Positions 15,712 to 24,110 of a stretch of DNA of 64,000 bases are shown piece by piece. The DNA lies in assembly GCA_965221185.1 (NCBI GenBank), contig OZ244866.1, positions 868,001 through 932,000 of the forward strand, written 5' to 3'. Every line of letters starts with the position of its first letter. Within the stretch, counting starts at the first letter, position 1. This DNA comes from Aldehydirespirator sp965221185 (GTDB lineage Bacteria; Actinomycetota; Acidimicrobiia; Acidimicrobiales; Aldehydirespiratoraceae). The translations under genes and the position numbers were made by a program. The notes beneath the pieces were generated by a model. The model was not told where the DNA came from and searched no databases. It saw only the letters and a list, made by a program, of their open reading frames with translations.

Positions 15712-16689
15712 TCAGTCGAGGGTCTTGGAGACGACTTCGGTGATGCGCGACACCGAGGGAATGGTGGCGTCCTCGAGGGAGTCGGCGGAAGGCAGGGGGA
15801 TGTGATCGGTGGTGATGCGGATCACTGGCTGGTCCAAGTCGAAGAAGGCCTCCTCCATCACGATGGAGGCCACTTCCGCGCCCCACCCGCACAATCGGGG
15901 GTTCTCCTCGACGGTGAAGACCCTTCCCGTCTCACTGGAGGCGGCCAGCAGCGTCCGGGTGTCGAGGGGCACCAGGCAGCGCAGGTCGACCACGGTGGCC
16001 TCCACCCCCTGGCGGGCCAGGTCCTCGGCCGCGGCCAAGGCTCTGGGAACCATGGCCGCCAGGGCCACGATCGTCAGGTCGGAGCCTGTGCGCACGACCG
16101 CGGCCTTGCCCAGCTCGCCCACCAGCTCGCCGTCGGGGACGGTCCCCTTGGTGGGGTAGAGAGCCTTGTGTTCGAAGAAGATGACCGGGTCGGGATCACG
16201 GATGGACGCGGCCATTAGTTCGATGAGGTCACGGGGTGTTGAGGGTGCCACCACCTTGAGGCCCGGCACCGACATGGCCCAGTTCTCGACGCTCTGGGAG
16301 TGCTGGGCGCCGAAGCGCAACCCTCCTCCGTTGGCGGTTCGTATCACGAGCGGCAACTCGACTTGGCCGTCGGTCATGTAGCGGGTCTTGGCGATCTGGT
16401 TGGCAATGATGTCCCAGCACGTGGCCAGGAAGTCGGAGAACATGATCTCAGCCACCGGGCGGAGGCCGTTCATCGCCGCGCCCATCGCCGCGCCGATGAT
16501 GGCCTCCTCGGAAATCGGGGTGTCGCGCACCCGCCTCGGCCCGAACCGCTCCAAGAGTCCCGATGTGGTCTTGAACACGCCTCCAGCCGCGGCCACGTCC
16601 TCACCGATGAAGTAGACCGTCTCGTCTCGCTCCATTTCCTGGGCGAGCGCTCTGGCCACCGCCTCGCGGTACGTGATCAGTTCCGCCAT
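15712..16689 (-). CDS. TPP-dependent 2-oxoacid/acetoin dehydrogenase E1 beta subunit
   Basis: A 325-residue transketolase-like pyrimidine-binding protein of the PdhB/AcoB family. YREAVARALAQEMERD and FIGEDVAAAGGVFK occur near the N-terminus, with the expected catalytic glutamate. GLRPVAEIMFSDF and the C-terminal transketolase domain follow. With E1 alpha it should form an alpha2beta2 enzyme that decarboxylates a 2-oxoacid or cleaves acetoin. A strong GGAGGATC precedes the ATG, which lies 13 bp inside the E1 alpha gene. No E2 or E3 gene occurs in the window, so either these are encoded elsewhere or the pair works with another acceptor. Confidence 0.87.
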   Translation of the reverse strand: MAELITYREAVARALAQEMERDETVYFIGEDVAAAGGVFKTTSGLLERFGPRRVRDTPISEEAIIGAAMGAAMNGLRPVAEIMFSDFLATCWDIIANQIAKTRYMTDGQVELPLVIRTANGGGLRFGAQHSQSVENWAMSVPGLKVVAPSTPRDLIELMAASIRDPDPVIFFEHKALYPTKGTVPDGELVGELGKAAVVRTGSDLTIVALAAMVPRALAAAEDLARQGVEATVVDLRCLVPLDTRTLLAASSETGRVFTVEENPRLCGWGAEVASIVMEEAFFDLDQPVIRITTDHIPLPSADSLEDATIPSVSRITEVVSKTLD

Positions 16690-17696
16690 GCCGATCCTCC
16701 GTCAGCCCACAGGTTCTTGCCGATCACGGAAGCGGTTGGCTCCGGAGCGGCCCTGGCCTCGCTGACAGCCTCGTTCATCGTCCTGCTCGCGGCGGCTTCG
16801 ACATCGTCGAGCTGCTGGCCCGAGGCGCCCGCGGCGAGGAGGCGCTCCCTGTAGGCCGGGACCGGATCACGGGCCTTCCATCTCTCCACCTCGTCGTCGG
16901 GCCGGTAGTCGCCCGGGTCGGCCCGGGAATGGCCGCCGTGGCGGTAGGTGACGGCTTCGATGAGGCTGGGGCCTCCCCCGGCCCGGGCTCGCCCGATGGC
17001 GGATCGGGCCGTGTCGAACATCTGGTCCGCATCGTTGCCGTCCACGAGTACAGGATCGAGTCCGTATGCCGCGGCCCGGTCCGCGGCCGGGTTCTTCACC
17101 GCGGTCACCGACCGGATGGGCGTGTACTCCATGTACTGGTTGTTCTCGCACACGAACACCACCGGCACGGACCAGACCACCGCCATGTTCAAGGCCTCGT
17201 GGAAGGCCCCGATGTTGGTGGCGCCGTCGCCGAAGAAGCAGACGGCCGTCTGGCCGGTTCCCCGTTCTGATGCCGCCCAGGCCGCCCCGACCGCGATCGG
17301 CAGGTGGGCCCCCACGATGGCGTAGGAGCCCATCGCCCCTGCGGAGGCGTCAGTGAGATGCATCGAGCCGCCCTTCCCTCCGCAGATCCCCGCGCCTCTT
17401 CCGAACAGCTCGGCCATCAGCCGGCTCGGGGACGCTCCCCTCAGCAGTGTGTGGATGTGACCCCGGTACGTGCAGAAGGTGAGGTCGCCGGGCTGCATGG
17501 CGGCCGCGAAGGCAGCCGCGATGGCCTCCTGCCCCACGGCCAGATGCGAGGTCCCCTTGACCAGCCCCTCGAGGAACATTCGGTAGGCCAGCTCTTCGAA
17601 GAGCCTGGCCTCGACCATCATCCGGTACAGCTCGATGCGTTGCTCGAGGTCCACCGCCTCGCTGCTGCGAGGTGCGCCGTCAGTACTGGTTGGCAA
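16677..17696 (-). CDS. TPP-dependent 2-oxoacid/acetoin dehydrogenase E1 alpha subunit
   Basis: The 339-residue E1 alpha has GGKGGSMHLTD, and the TPP motif runs from GDGATNIGAFHEALN to CENNQY (GDG-x25-30-NN). The GGxGGSMH segment and the length are closest to AcoA-type acetoin dehydrogenases, but branched-chain or pyruvate E1 cannot be excluded. The start is TTG 17696, supported by GGAGGA 8 nt upstream. It overlaps the M24 gene by 17 bp and E1 beta by 13 bp, so the three are translated together. Confidence 0.87.
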   Translation of the reverse strand: MPTSTDGAPRSSEAVDLEQRIELYRMMVEARLFEELAYRMFLEGLVKGTSHLAVGQEAIAAAFAAAMQPGDLTFCTYRGHIHTLLRGASPSRLMAELFGRGAGICGGKGGSMHLTDASAGAMGSYAIVGAHLPIAVGAAWAASERGTGQTAVCFFGDGATNIGAFHEALNMAVVWSVPVVFVCENNQYMEYTPIRSVTAVKNPAADRAAAYGLDPVLVDGNDADQMFDTARSAIGRARAGGGPSLIEAVTYRHGGHSRADPGDYRPDDEVERWKARDPVPAYRERLLAAGASGQQLDDVEAAASRTMNEAVSEARAAPEPTASVIGKNLWADGGSAWRN

Positions 17697-18948
17697 CTTG
17701 AAGATCCTCCGCGGGGAACAGGGTCACAACCTGGGGCCCCTCGGCCGAACAGACGACCATCTCTTCGATGCGGGCCGCCGAGCGCCCGTCGGAGGCCGGG
17801 CAGAAGGTCTCCAGCGCGAAGAACATGCCCTCCTTGAGCTCGATCGGGTTGTCTATCGAGTTCAGCCGGCTGATCACGGGGCGCTCGTGGACTGAGAGAC
17901 CCACCCCGTGGCCGAACTGGAGGCCGAACGCTTCCATCTCGTCGGGGAACCCGAACTCTTGGGCGTGGGGCCATGACTCCGCGATCACGTCGGTGGTGGT
18001 ACCCGGTTTCACCAGGGCTATGGCGGCGTCGATCCACTCGCGGGCCCGCTTGTAGGCGTCTCGCTGGGCCGGAGTGGCCCGGCCCACCACGAACGTCCGG
18101 TAGTAGCAGGTGCGGTAGCCGTTGTGAGCCTGGATGATGTCGAAATAGGCGGTGTCCCCCGGACGGATCAGGCGATCCGAGAAGACGTGGGGATGCGGGC
18201 TGCAGCGCTCGCCGGCGATGGAATTGATCGCCTCGACATGCTCGGAGCCCATCTCGTACAGCCGCTTGTTGGCCAGGGCCACGATGTCGGACTCCCGCAC
18301 TCCGGGCTTGAGCGCCTCGAAGATGTCGTGGTACACCCCGTCCACCATCGCGGAGGCCTGGGTGAGCAGCATTAGCTCGTCGGGGCTCTTGATCTCCCGG
18401 GCTTTGAGCATGACCTGCTGCCCGTTGCGCACGTCGATGCCGGCCTTGACCAACTCCAGGTACATCTCCGCCTCGGCCATGTCGACGCCCACCGGCATCT
18501 CAGCGACGCCCTCGTCGCGCAGCACCTCGCAAATCTCGCGGACGGCTCGGATCACCAGTCCCGACTCCGGGCCGATGGACCCGGCCAGGCCGGTGTTGCC
18601 CCCCACCGAATGGCCCGACTCCAGCCACGGCGAGTGCATGGTGTGAACCCGGGCCGCGGAACCGAAGTCCCAGATCCACGGCTCACCGGTTCGGGTCAGC
18701 AAGGCCCATCGTTCCATCTTGTTGAAGGCCCAGTACCCGATGTGGGTGGCGGTCAGGTAGCGGATGTTGGCGGTGTCGAACACGAGCAGCGCCCCGAGGT
18801 CCGACTCCTCTAGCGCGGCCTTCGCCCGGTCCAGCCGGTAGCGCCGCAGCCGGCCGAAGTCCACTCGCTCCTCCCAGTCGACGGCCATCACGCCCGGCGA
18901 AGGTGTCGTCGCGACCGGGAAATCGCCGATCTGGTTCTCAGTGCTCAC
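17680..18948 (-). CDS. M24-family (creatinase/prolidase/DddP-like) enzyme with substituted metal ligand
   Basis: This 422-residue pita-bread-fold protein has an N-terminal creatinase domain (LLVFDTANIRYLT near residue 54) and a catalytic domain. The metal-ligand segments are FDIIQAHNGYRTCYYRTF, FGHGVGLSVHERP, ALETFCP and ARIEEM. In ordinary M24 enzymes the segment after GY carries the second aspartate; here that position is Cys. The His and both Glu ligands are retained. The N-terminal half resembles what I recall of the DMSP lyase DddP, but the second and third Asp ligands of DddP are also missing here. A non-peptidase reaction on the imported substrate is plausible. The GTG start has AAGGGGG upstream. 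Confidence 0.8.
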   Translation of the reverse strand: MSTENQIGDFPVATTPSPGVMAVDWEERVDFGRLRRYRLDRAKAALEESDLGALLVFDTANIRYLTATHIGYWAFNKMERWALLTRTGEPWIWDFGSAARVHTMHSPWLESGHSVGGNTGLAGSIGPESGLVIRAVREICEVLRDEGVAEMPVGVDMAEAEMYLELVKAGIDVRNGQQVMLKAREIKSPDELMLLTQASAMVDGVYHDIFEALKPGVRESDIVALANKRLYEMGSEHVEAINSIAGERCSPHPHVFSDRLIRPGDTAYFDIIQAHNGYRTCYYRTFVVGRATPAQRDAYKRAREWIDAAIALVKPGTTTDVIAESWPHAQEFGFPDEMEAFGLQFGHGVGLSVHERPVISRLNSIDNPIELKEGMFFALETFCPASDGRSAARIEEMVVCSAEGPQVVTLFPAEDLQVANQY

Positions 18949-19009
18949 TGTTCAGCCCCCTTGTGAGCCGGTCGGCACGTGCTGCCCACCGAGCAAACTA
19001 TTCGACGGG

Positions 19010-20104
19010 TCATTCGCCTGTGGGACGCACTTCCGTGGCCCACGGATCGATGAGCGTCTTGATCCGTTCGGCCCTGCCGTCGACCATCGGCTGCAGCCCG
19101 CGCGGCACGAGAGCCTCGAGTGGCAGGGCCACCGGTGCCACGTCGCCCCATCCGTCCGGGCGGCGCCCCACCAGCCGGGCCGCCTCCGCGAAGTCGGCGC
19201 CGAACACATGGGCGTTGGTTCCCACCAGCGACACTTCTCGCAGCGTGAGCGAGCGGACGTCGACCGGAACGGGTTTGACACCAAGACCGACGGCCACCAC
19301 CCGGCCCCGAGGTTCGACTATCGCCAGCGCGGCCTGGAGCGCCGCGGCCACTCCGGTGACCTCGTAGGCCACAACCGCGGGCTCTTCCAAGGCTCGCAGC
19401 AGCTGCGGCGCGAGATCGCCGTCCCGGTCGACTTTCACGGTTCCGGCCGCCCCCAGCGCACGGGCGATGTCCAGCCTCTCGGCTGCGAGGTCGGCGGCGA
19501 CAACCCGCAGCCCCATCTCCACGGCGGCGTACACGAGGAACGCGCCCACGCCCCCGATTCCTATGACCACGACGGTGTCGCCCGGATGCGGAGACCCCTG
19601 GCGCAGAGCGTGCACGGCCACCGACATCGGCTGGACGAGGGCTGCGCCGTCGTCGCCCAGCCCGTGCTGTTCGACCGGAAGGCAGATCGACGCCGGAACG
19701 GTCACATACTGCGCCAGGGCCCCGTTCCGCTGGAGGCCCACCGTGAAGTACTGCTCGCAGAAGTTGGTGTGCATCTGTGTGCAGGCCGGACAGGTACCGC
19801 ACGAGATGCCCGCCCCGCTGGCCACGATCGCATCGTCGGGAAAGCCCTCGACGCCCTGGCCGCGGGCCGCCACCCGGCCGCCGAACTCGTGGCCGGGAAC
19901 CATCGGCCCCAGATGGCCTGACCGCGCGTTGCGCTTCGAGATGGGAAACATGGTCGGTCCGTGACTCCACTCCGAAGCGTCGGTCCCGCAGATGCCGGCC
20001 GCGTGCACCTCGATGAGCAGCTCGCCGGGGCCTGGGTCGGGCACCTCCAAGTCCTCGACCCTGATGTCGTGGGAGCCGTGATAAACGGCCGCTCGCATGC
20101 TCAT
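19010..20104 (-). CDS. Zinc-dependent alcohol dehydrogenase (butanediol/sorbitol dehydrogenase-like)
   Basis: The 364-residue medium-chain dehydrogenase has catalytic-zinc residues in AAGICGTDASEW and PGHEFGG. The structural-zinc cysteines lie in SCGTCPACTQMHTNFC, and the Rossmann loop is VIGIGGVGAF. It oxidises a secondary alcohol or polyol with NAD(P)+. 2,3-Butanediol, sorbitol and threonine dehydrogenases share this layout. Next to an SDR and an AcoAB-like E1 pair, a vicinal diol or acyloin substrate is an attractive inference. Two in-frame ATGs occur at 20104 and 20098; a GGGAAAGA sequence precedes the first. Confidence 0.88.
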   Translation of the reverse strand: MSMRAAVYHGSHDIRVEDLEVPDPGPGELLIEVHAAGICGTDASEWSHGPTMFPISKRNARSGHLGPMVPGHEFGGRVAARGQGVEGFPDDAIVASGAGISCGTCPACTQMHTNFCEQYFTVGLQRNGALAQYVTVPASICLPVEQHGLGDDGAALVQPMSVAVHALRQGSPHPGDTVVVIGIGGVGAFLVYAAVEMGLRVVAADLAAERLDIARALGAAGTVKVDRDGDLAPQLLRALEEPAVVAYEVTGVAAALQAALAIVEPRGRVVAVGLGVKPVPVDVRSLTLREVSLVGTNAHVFGADFAEAARLVGRRPDGWGDVAPVALPLEALVPRGLQPMVDGRAERIKTLIDPWATEVRPTGE

Positions 20105-20168
20105 GATCTTTCCCGCGGTCCGTTGCCTGGCGGCGCGCTGCCTGGCTGTGCCACGTCTTGGGCTCCGA

Positions 20169-20954
20169 TCAGAAGAAGACCTGCTCGCCGCCGGTGAGGT
20201 TCAGACTCGCGCCGGTTGTGAAGCAAGCGTCGTCGGAGGCGAGGAACGCAGCCATGGCGCCGATGTCGGTGGCGGTTCCGAGACGCTTCAGGGGGATGGT
20301 CTCGATGTGCTCGGCCAGCAATTCGTCGCGGTCCCTGTTCGCGGAGGCCGCTGCGGCGCCGAATCCGGTCTTGGTCATGTTGGTGAACATCGTGCCGGGG
20401 CAGATGGCGTTGACCGTGATGTTGTACTCGGCGAGTTCCTTGGCCAGCACCTGGGTGAGCCCCACCACCGCGAACTTGGAAGCCGAGTAGATTCCCCACC
20501 CCTGCCAGGCCACCTTCCCGGTCTGGGAGGCGGTGTTGATTATCCGTCCCCAGTTGTGCTGCTTCATGATGTGGGCTGCGGCGCGGGAACAGGCCAGCAC
20601 GCCGCCGACGTTCACGGCGAAGACCCTCTCGTACACCTCGTCGGGGGTGTCGATGACCGCAGCAATGGGCTGGGCGACGCCGGCATTGTTGGCCAGAATG
20701 TCGAGGCGGCCGTATGTCTCGGCCACGAGGCGCATCCGCTCTTCGACCTGTGCGGTGTCGGTGACATCGAGATGGATGGCCATCGGCTTGGCGCCCGATG
20801 GTGCTGCCGGGAGCGACGCAGCCACCTCGGAGGCGTCGAGAACGTCGGCGCACACCACGGCGGCGCCCTCGTCGGCGAATCTCCGGGCGATTCCCTCACC
20901 CAGTCCACGGGACGCTCCGGTCACCAGTGCGATCTTGTCGTCGAGCCGGCCCAT
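20169..20954 (-). CDS. Short-chain dehydrogenase/reductase, first gene of the catabolic operon
   Basis: The 261-residue classical SDR has TGASRGLG (cofactor loop), NNAG, a serine in NTASQTG and the active-site YSASK, ending in the usual family pattern LTGGEQVFF. The acidic residue after the second strand (CADVLD) suggests NAD(H) preference. Acetoin/diacetyl reductases, sorbitol and glucose dehydrogenases all belong here. The ATG has AAGGAGG 8 nt upstream. It is the promoter-proximal gene of the run down to 9383, and a promoter with an inverted repeat lies just upstream. Confidence 0.88.
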   Translation of the reverse strand: MGRLDDKIALVTGASRGLGEGIARRFADEGAAVVCADVLDASEVAASLPAAPSGAKPMAIHLDVTDTAQVEERMRLVAETYGRLDILANNAGVAQPIAAVIDTPDEVYERVFAVNVGGVLACSRAAAHIMKQHNWGRIINTASQTGKVAWQGWGIYSASKFAVVGLTQVLAKELAEYNITVNAICPGTMFTNMTKTGFGAAAASANRDRDELLAEHIETIPLKRLGTATDIGAMAAFLASDDACFTTGASLNLTGGEQVFF

Positions 20955-20986
20955 GAAGCGCCCTCCTTGCTGCGGCGAAGCAGGCC

Positions 20987-21016
20987 GCAGACTACAACAT
21001 GGTGTCTGCTGGGCAA
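20987..21016 (-). promoter_or_regulatory. Promoter and candidate operator of the catabolic operon
   Basis: On the minus strand TTGCCC (21011-21016) is followed after 16 nt by TAGTCT (20989-20994), a plausible sigma-70-type promoter. Its start would give a ~28-nt leader that carries the SDR ribosome-binding site. An inverted repeat GCAGAC-N11-GTCTGC (20987-21009) overlaps the -10 box and fills the spacer, as a repressor operator would. No regulator gene is present in the operon. Confidence 0.5.
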
Positions 21017-21149
21017 ATCGCCTCCACCGCCCCACGGCACGGTGCTGTCTGCGGTCTCACCTGAGTCTTTGCTGACAGTCGATCTGCGCGGGAGCGCTCC
21101 GGGCCGCTCGCGACGGCGTCGGCCGGGCAGCGTCCTCGCCCTGTTCGGG

Positions 21150-21155
21150 TAGGTT
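21150..21155 (+). promoter_or_regulatory. -10 box of leaderless CoA-transferase mRNA
   Basis: TAGGTT ends 6 nt before the GTG at 21162, with no Shine-Dalgarno sequence between them. The spacing fits a transcript that begins at the start codon. Confidence 0.5.
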
Positions 21156-21161
21156 CGGGCA

Positions 21162-22400
21162 GTGCTCGGGTGTCGGAGTCTCGCCCTCGATGACGACCGG
21201 TGCGTGAGGGTCTGGGCCTCATCGGGGGTCATGCACCTGACCGGCCCGGCCGCGGGCCCACCGGCCGTGTCGCCTGCAGGCATCGTGCGCCCGGTCACCG
21301 CTCTGGGAGATGCGCTGGCTTCGGCTACGAGCGGCCTGGGCCACAAGGTGAGGGCGGACGCCGTGGGGCTGTTGGGCCAGCGGGCCGCGTTCGCCGGCTT
21401 CGGCCGCGACGGATCCCGGAGTGTGGGCGGGTACGCGCAGATGGTCCGCGCGAGCGACGGCTGGGTAGCGCTCAGCCTTCCCCGTCCGTCGGACGCCGAG
21501 GCGCTGCCCGCGCTGGTGGGTGCGGCGGTGCCTGCAGGCCACTGGGAGGAGATCGGGTCGCGCCTGAGCCTGATGGCCTCGGCCGACATCGTCGAGACGG
21601 GATCGGCGCTGGGCCTGGCGGTGGCGGCCGTGGCGGCCACGCCCAGGCCGGAGCGGCCATGGTCCCTGGAGTTCGAGGGCCCCGGCCGCCCTCGGCGCCG
21701 CGGTGGGCCCGTGGTGGTCGACCTCACAAGCCTGTGGGCCGGACCCTTGGCGGGTGGGCTGCTGGCCGCAGCGGGCTGCCGGGTGCTGAAGGTGGAGTCC
21801 TCATCCCGTCCCGACGGCGCCCGGAGGGGCCCGGCCGGGTTCTTCGATCTGCTGCACCATCTCAAGGAGCCGGTGAGCCTGGACCTGCCCACCCCCGGAG
21901 CCGTCGGCGAGCTGCGGGAGCTAATCGCGGACGCCGACCTCGTGCTGGAGGCGAGCCGGCCCCGGGTCATGCAGCAGTGGGGGATATGCCCCGACCGCGT
22001 CGTGGAGGCCGGCACGGCCTGGGTGTCGATCACCGGGCATGGGCGCCGGGGACCGCGCAGCAACCGGATCGCCTTCGGCGACGACGCCGCCGTCTCCGGC
22101 GGATTGGTCGTGCCGGGCGATCCACCCATGTTCGTAGGCGACGCCATCGCCGATCCCATCTCGGGCCTGGCCGCAGCGTCTGTGGCCGCGGGCCTTCTGG
22201 CCGAGGGTCGGGCCGCGCTCGTGGACTTGTCGCTGGCCGGTACTTCAGCATGGGTCTCGGGCCTTGCAGGCGATGAGATCGAGCGTCCCGTCGTGAGCAT
22301 CGGCCCGGGCTGGGCCGTCGAGTTGCCGGATGGGCCCGTGCCGGTGCGTCATCCCGCGGTGCCCGACCGGCTCACGGCTCAGCCGATGGCCAATAGGTAG
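21162..22400 (+). CDS. CoA-transferase family III (CaiB/BaiF) protein
   Basis: A 412-residue protein. The typical nucleotide-fold opening of family III transferases (VVDLTSLWAGPLAGGLLAAAG) occurs not at the N-terminus but near residue 186. The first ~180 residues (ASSGVMHLTGPAAGPP, YAQMVRASDGWVALSLPRP) resemble the C-terminal half of a normal CaiB protein, so the order looks permuted. ITGHGRRGPRSNRIAFGDDAA and GDAIADPISG follow; the Asp in IADP is the likely catalytic nucleophile. It should move CoA between acyl groups. The GTG start is supported by the TAGGTT box 6 nt upstream. Confidence 0.8.
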   Translation: MLGCRSLALDDDRCVRVWASSGVMHLTGPAAGPPAVSPAGIVRPVTALGDALASATSGLGHKVRADAVGLLGQRAAFAGFGRDGSRSVGGYAQMVRASDGWVALSLPRPSDAEALPALVGAAVPAGHWEEIGSRLSLMASADIVETGSALGLAVAAVAATPRPERPWSLEFEGPGRPRRRGGPVVVDLTSLWAGPLAGGLLAAAGCRVLKVESSSRPDGARRGPAGFFDLLHHLKEPVSLDLPTPGAVGELRELIADADLVLEASRPRVMQQWGICPDRVVEAGTAWVSITGHGRRGPRSNRIAFGDDAAVSGGLVVPGDPPMFVGDAIADPISGLAAASVAAGLLAEGRAALVDLSLAGTSAWVSGLAGDEIERPVVSIGPGWAVELPDGPVPVRHPAVPDRLTAQPMANR

Positions 22401-22482
22401 TCCTTCTGGGAATCGGCAGCGTGTTGGCCCGATGGGTGGTGTCATGCTGCCGGTTCAGTTGCGGATAGCTACCGTGGACGCC

Positions 22483-22530
22483 ATGAGAGGTGCCAGCGGC
22501 AGCGAGTCTCTGGGGGTCGGGCTGGCGTGA
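22483..22530 (+). CDS. Possible 15-codon upstream reading frame coupled to the carboxyltransferase gene
   Basis: ATG AGA GGT begins a 15-codon frame whose TGA overlaps the GTG start of the next gene (GTGA). The peptide is MRGASGSESLGVGLA. It could drive translational coupling where the downstream ribosome-binding site (GGGGGTC) is weak. It could equally be chance; there is no coding signature at this length. Confidence 0.3.
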   Translation: MRGASGSESLGVGLA

Positions 22531-24023
22531 GTGACGCTTCCGGCTGGGACGACACCCTTGAGGACTTCGAGCGCCGGCAGCGGTTGGCCCGGGCCATGGG
22601 AGGGGCCGCCAAGCTGGCTGCCCGCCGGGCCGAAGGTCGCCTCGACGCCCGCGGCCGCCTAGTTGAACTGCTCGATGCGGGTTCCTTCACCGAGATCGGC
22701 ACCCTGGCCGGACCCGTTCCCGCCGATGCTCTCGTGGCCGGGGTGGGGGCCATCGACAACCGTCCGGTGGCGGTGGGCGCGGAGGACTTCACCACCATGG
22801 GCGGCTCGATCGGCCCCGCGGCCACCCGCAAGCGCTGGCGTATCGCCGACATCGCCCGGCGCGAGCGCATCCCGCTGGTCATGCTGCTGGAGGGCGCCGG
22901 CCACCGGCCGCCCCTGCCCGGCGACCCCGGTGGCGGCGGTCCCAACGACCTGCAGGCCCAGGGCGCCTTGTCGGGGCTGGTGCCCATGGTGTGCGGCGTG
23001 ATGGGGCCCTCGGCCGGGCACGGCGCCGTCACTGCGCTGCTGTGCGACTTCTCGATAATGACGCCCGGCGCGGCGATCTTCACCGCCGGTCCGCCGGTGG
23101 TCGAGGCGTCGCTGGGGGAGCGGGTCGGCAAGGAAGAGCTCGGCGGCCCCGCGGTGGCCGTGGGTGCAGGCACCATTCACAACGCAGCCGTCGACGATGC
23201 GGACCTGCTGGCCCAGATCCGCTCGTACCTGTCGTACTTCGGATCCTCGGCGTGGGAACGGCCCCCGGCGGCCGAAACCGGCGACATCGGACGGCGCCGC
23301 ATCAGCGAGATGCCCGACCTCGTTGCCCGCGACGGCAAGCGGGCCTACGACATGGCCGAGGTGGTTGAGGCCGTAGTCGACGGCGGCACCACCCTGATGA
23401 TCCAGCCCGGTTTCGGCGCATCGATCATCTGTGCCCTGGCCCGCATGGGCGGCGAGTCGGTGGGGGTGGTGGCCAACCAGCCGGCCATGCTGGCCGGCTC
23501 CATCGATGCAGCCGCCGCGGAGAAGGCCGCCCACTTCATCTCGGTGTGCGACAGCTTCCACCTACCGCTGGTGTTCCTCAGCGACAATCCCGGCGTGCTG
23601 GCCGGCACCGCGTCGGAGCGAGCCGGCGTGCTGCGGGCGTCGGCTCGCATGTACGCGGCCCAGACCCGGGCCACCACCACCAAGATCCACGTCACGCTGC
23701 GCAAGGCCTTCGGCTTCGGCAGCTGCGTGATGGCCATGAACCCCCACGACGGCCAGACCCTCAGCTTCGCCTTTCCCGCCGCCACCGTGGGGGCGATGGG
23801 AGCGGCCGGGGCCGGCCGGGCCGTCGGCGCCGACCAGCAAACCGGACAGGATCTGCGCCAGGCCGAGGAGGAGTCGGCCTACCGCTCCGCGTCGGCGCTG
23901 AGCTTCGACGAGGTGATCGACCCCCGCGACACGCGTAACGCCATCCTCTCCGCCCTCGAGGTGTCGACCCGGCGCCGCAGCCAGCCACCCGAGCCCAAGG
24001 CCCGCACCGGGATCGCCCCGTAG
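22527..24023 (+). CDS. Biotin-dependent acyl-CoA carboxylase carboxyltransferase subunit
   Basis: The 498-residue protein has tandem crotonase-fold carboxyltransferase domains. The N-domain contains RRAEGRLDARGRLVELLD, ADALVAGVGAIDNRPV and DFTTMGGSIG. The C-domain contains VVANQPAMLAGSIDAAAAEK (the family's acyl-CoA-binding strand-loop) and LVFLSDNPGVLAG. It transfers CO2 from carboxybiotin to an acyl-CoA such as propionyl-, acetyl- or methylcrotonyl-CoA. The biotin carboxylase/BCCP partner is not in the window. GTG start; it follows the CoA-transferase by 126 bp. Confidence 0.87.
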   Translation: MSDASGWDDTLEDFERRQRLARAMGGAAKLAARRAEGRLDARGRLVELLDAGSFTEIGTLAGPVPADALVAGVGAIDNRPVAVGAEDFTTMGGSIGPAATRKRWRIADIARRERIPLVMLLEGAGHRPPLPGDPGGGGPNDLQAQGALSGLVPMVCGVMGPSAGHGAVTALLCDFSIMTPGAAIFTAGPPVVEASLGERVGKEELGGPAVAVGAGTIHNAAVDDADLLAQIRSYLSYFGSSAWERPPAAETGDIGRRRISEMPDLVARDGKRAYDMAEVVEAVVDGGTTLMIQPGFGASIICALARMGGESVGVVANQPAMLAGSIDAAAAEKAAHFISVCDSFHLPLVFLSDNPGVLAGTASERAGVLRASARMYAAQTRATTTKIHVTLRKAFGFGSCVMAMNPHDGQTLSFAFPAATVGAMGAAGAGRAVGADQQTGQDLRQAEEESAYRSASALSFDEVIDPRDTRNAILSALEVSTRRRSQPPEPKARTGIAP

Positions 24024-24110
24024 GCCACTCAGCCTCGTCGTGCCTTTCCGGTCGGCGGGCCGTGCCCCCGTGCCCCCCGGGCCTGGTGGATCGGCCCTGT
24101 GGGGAGCGCG

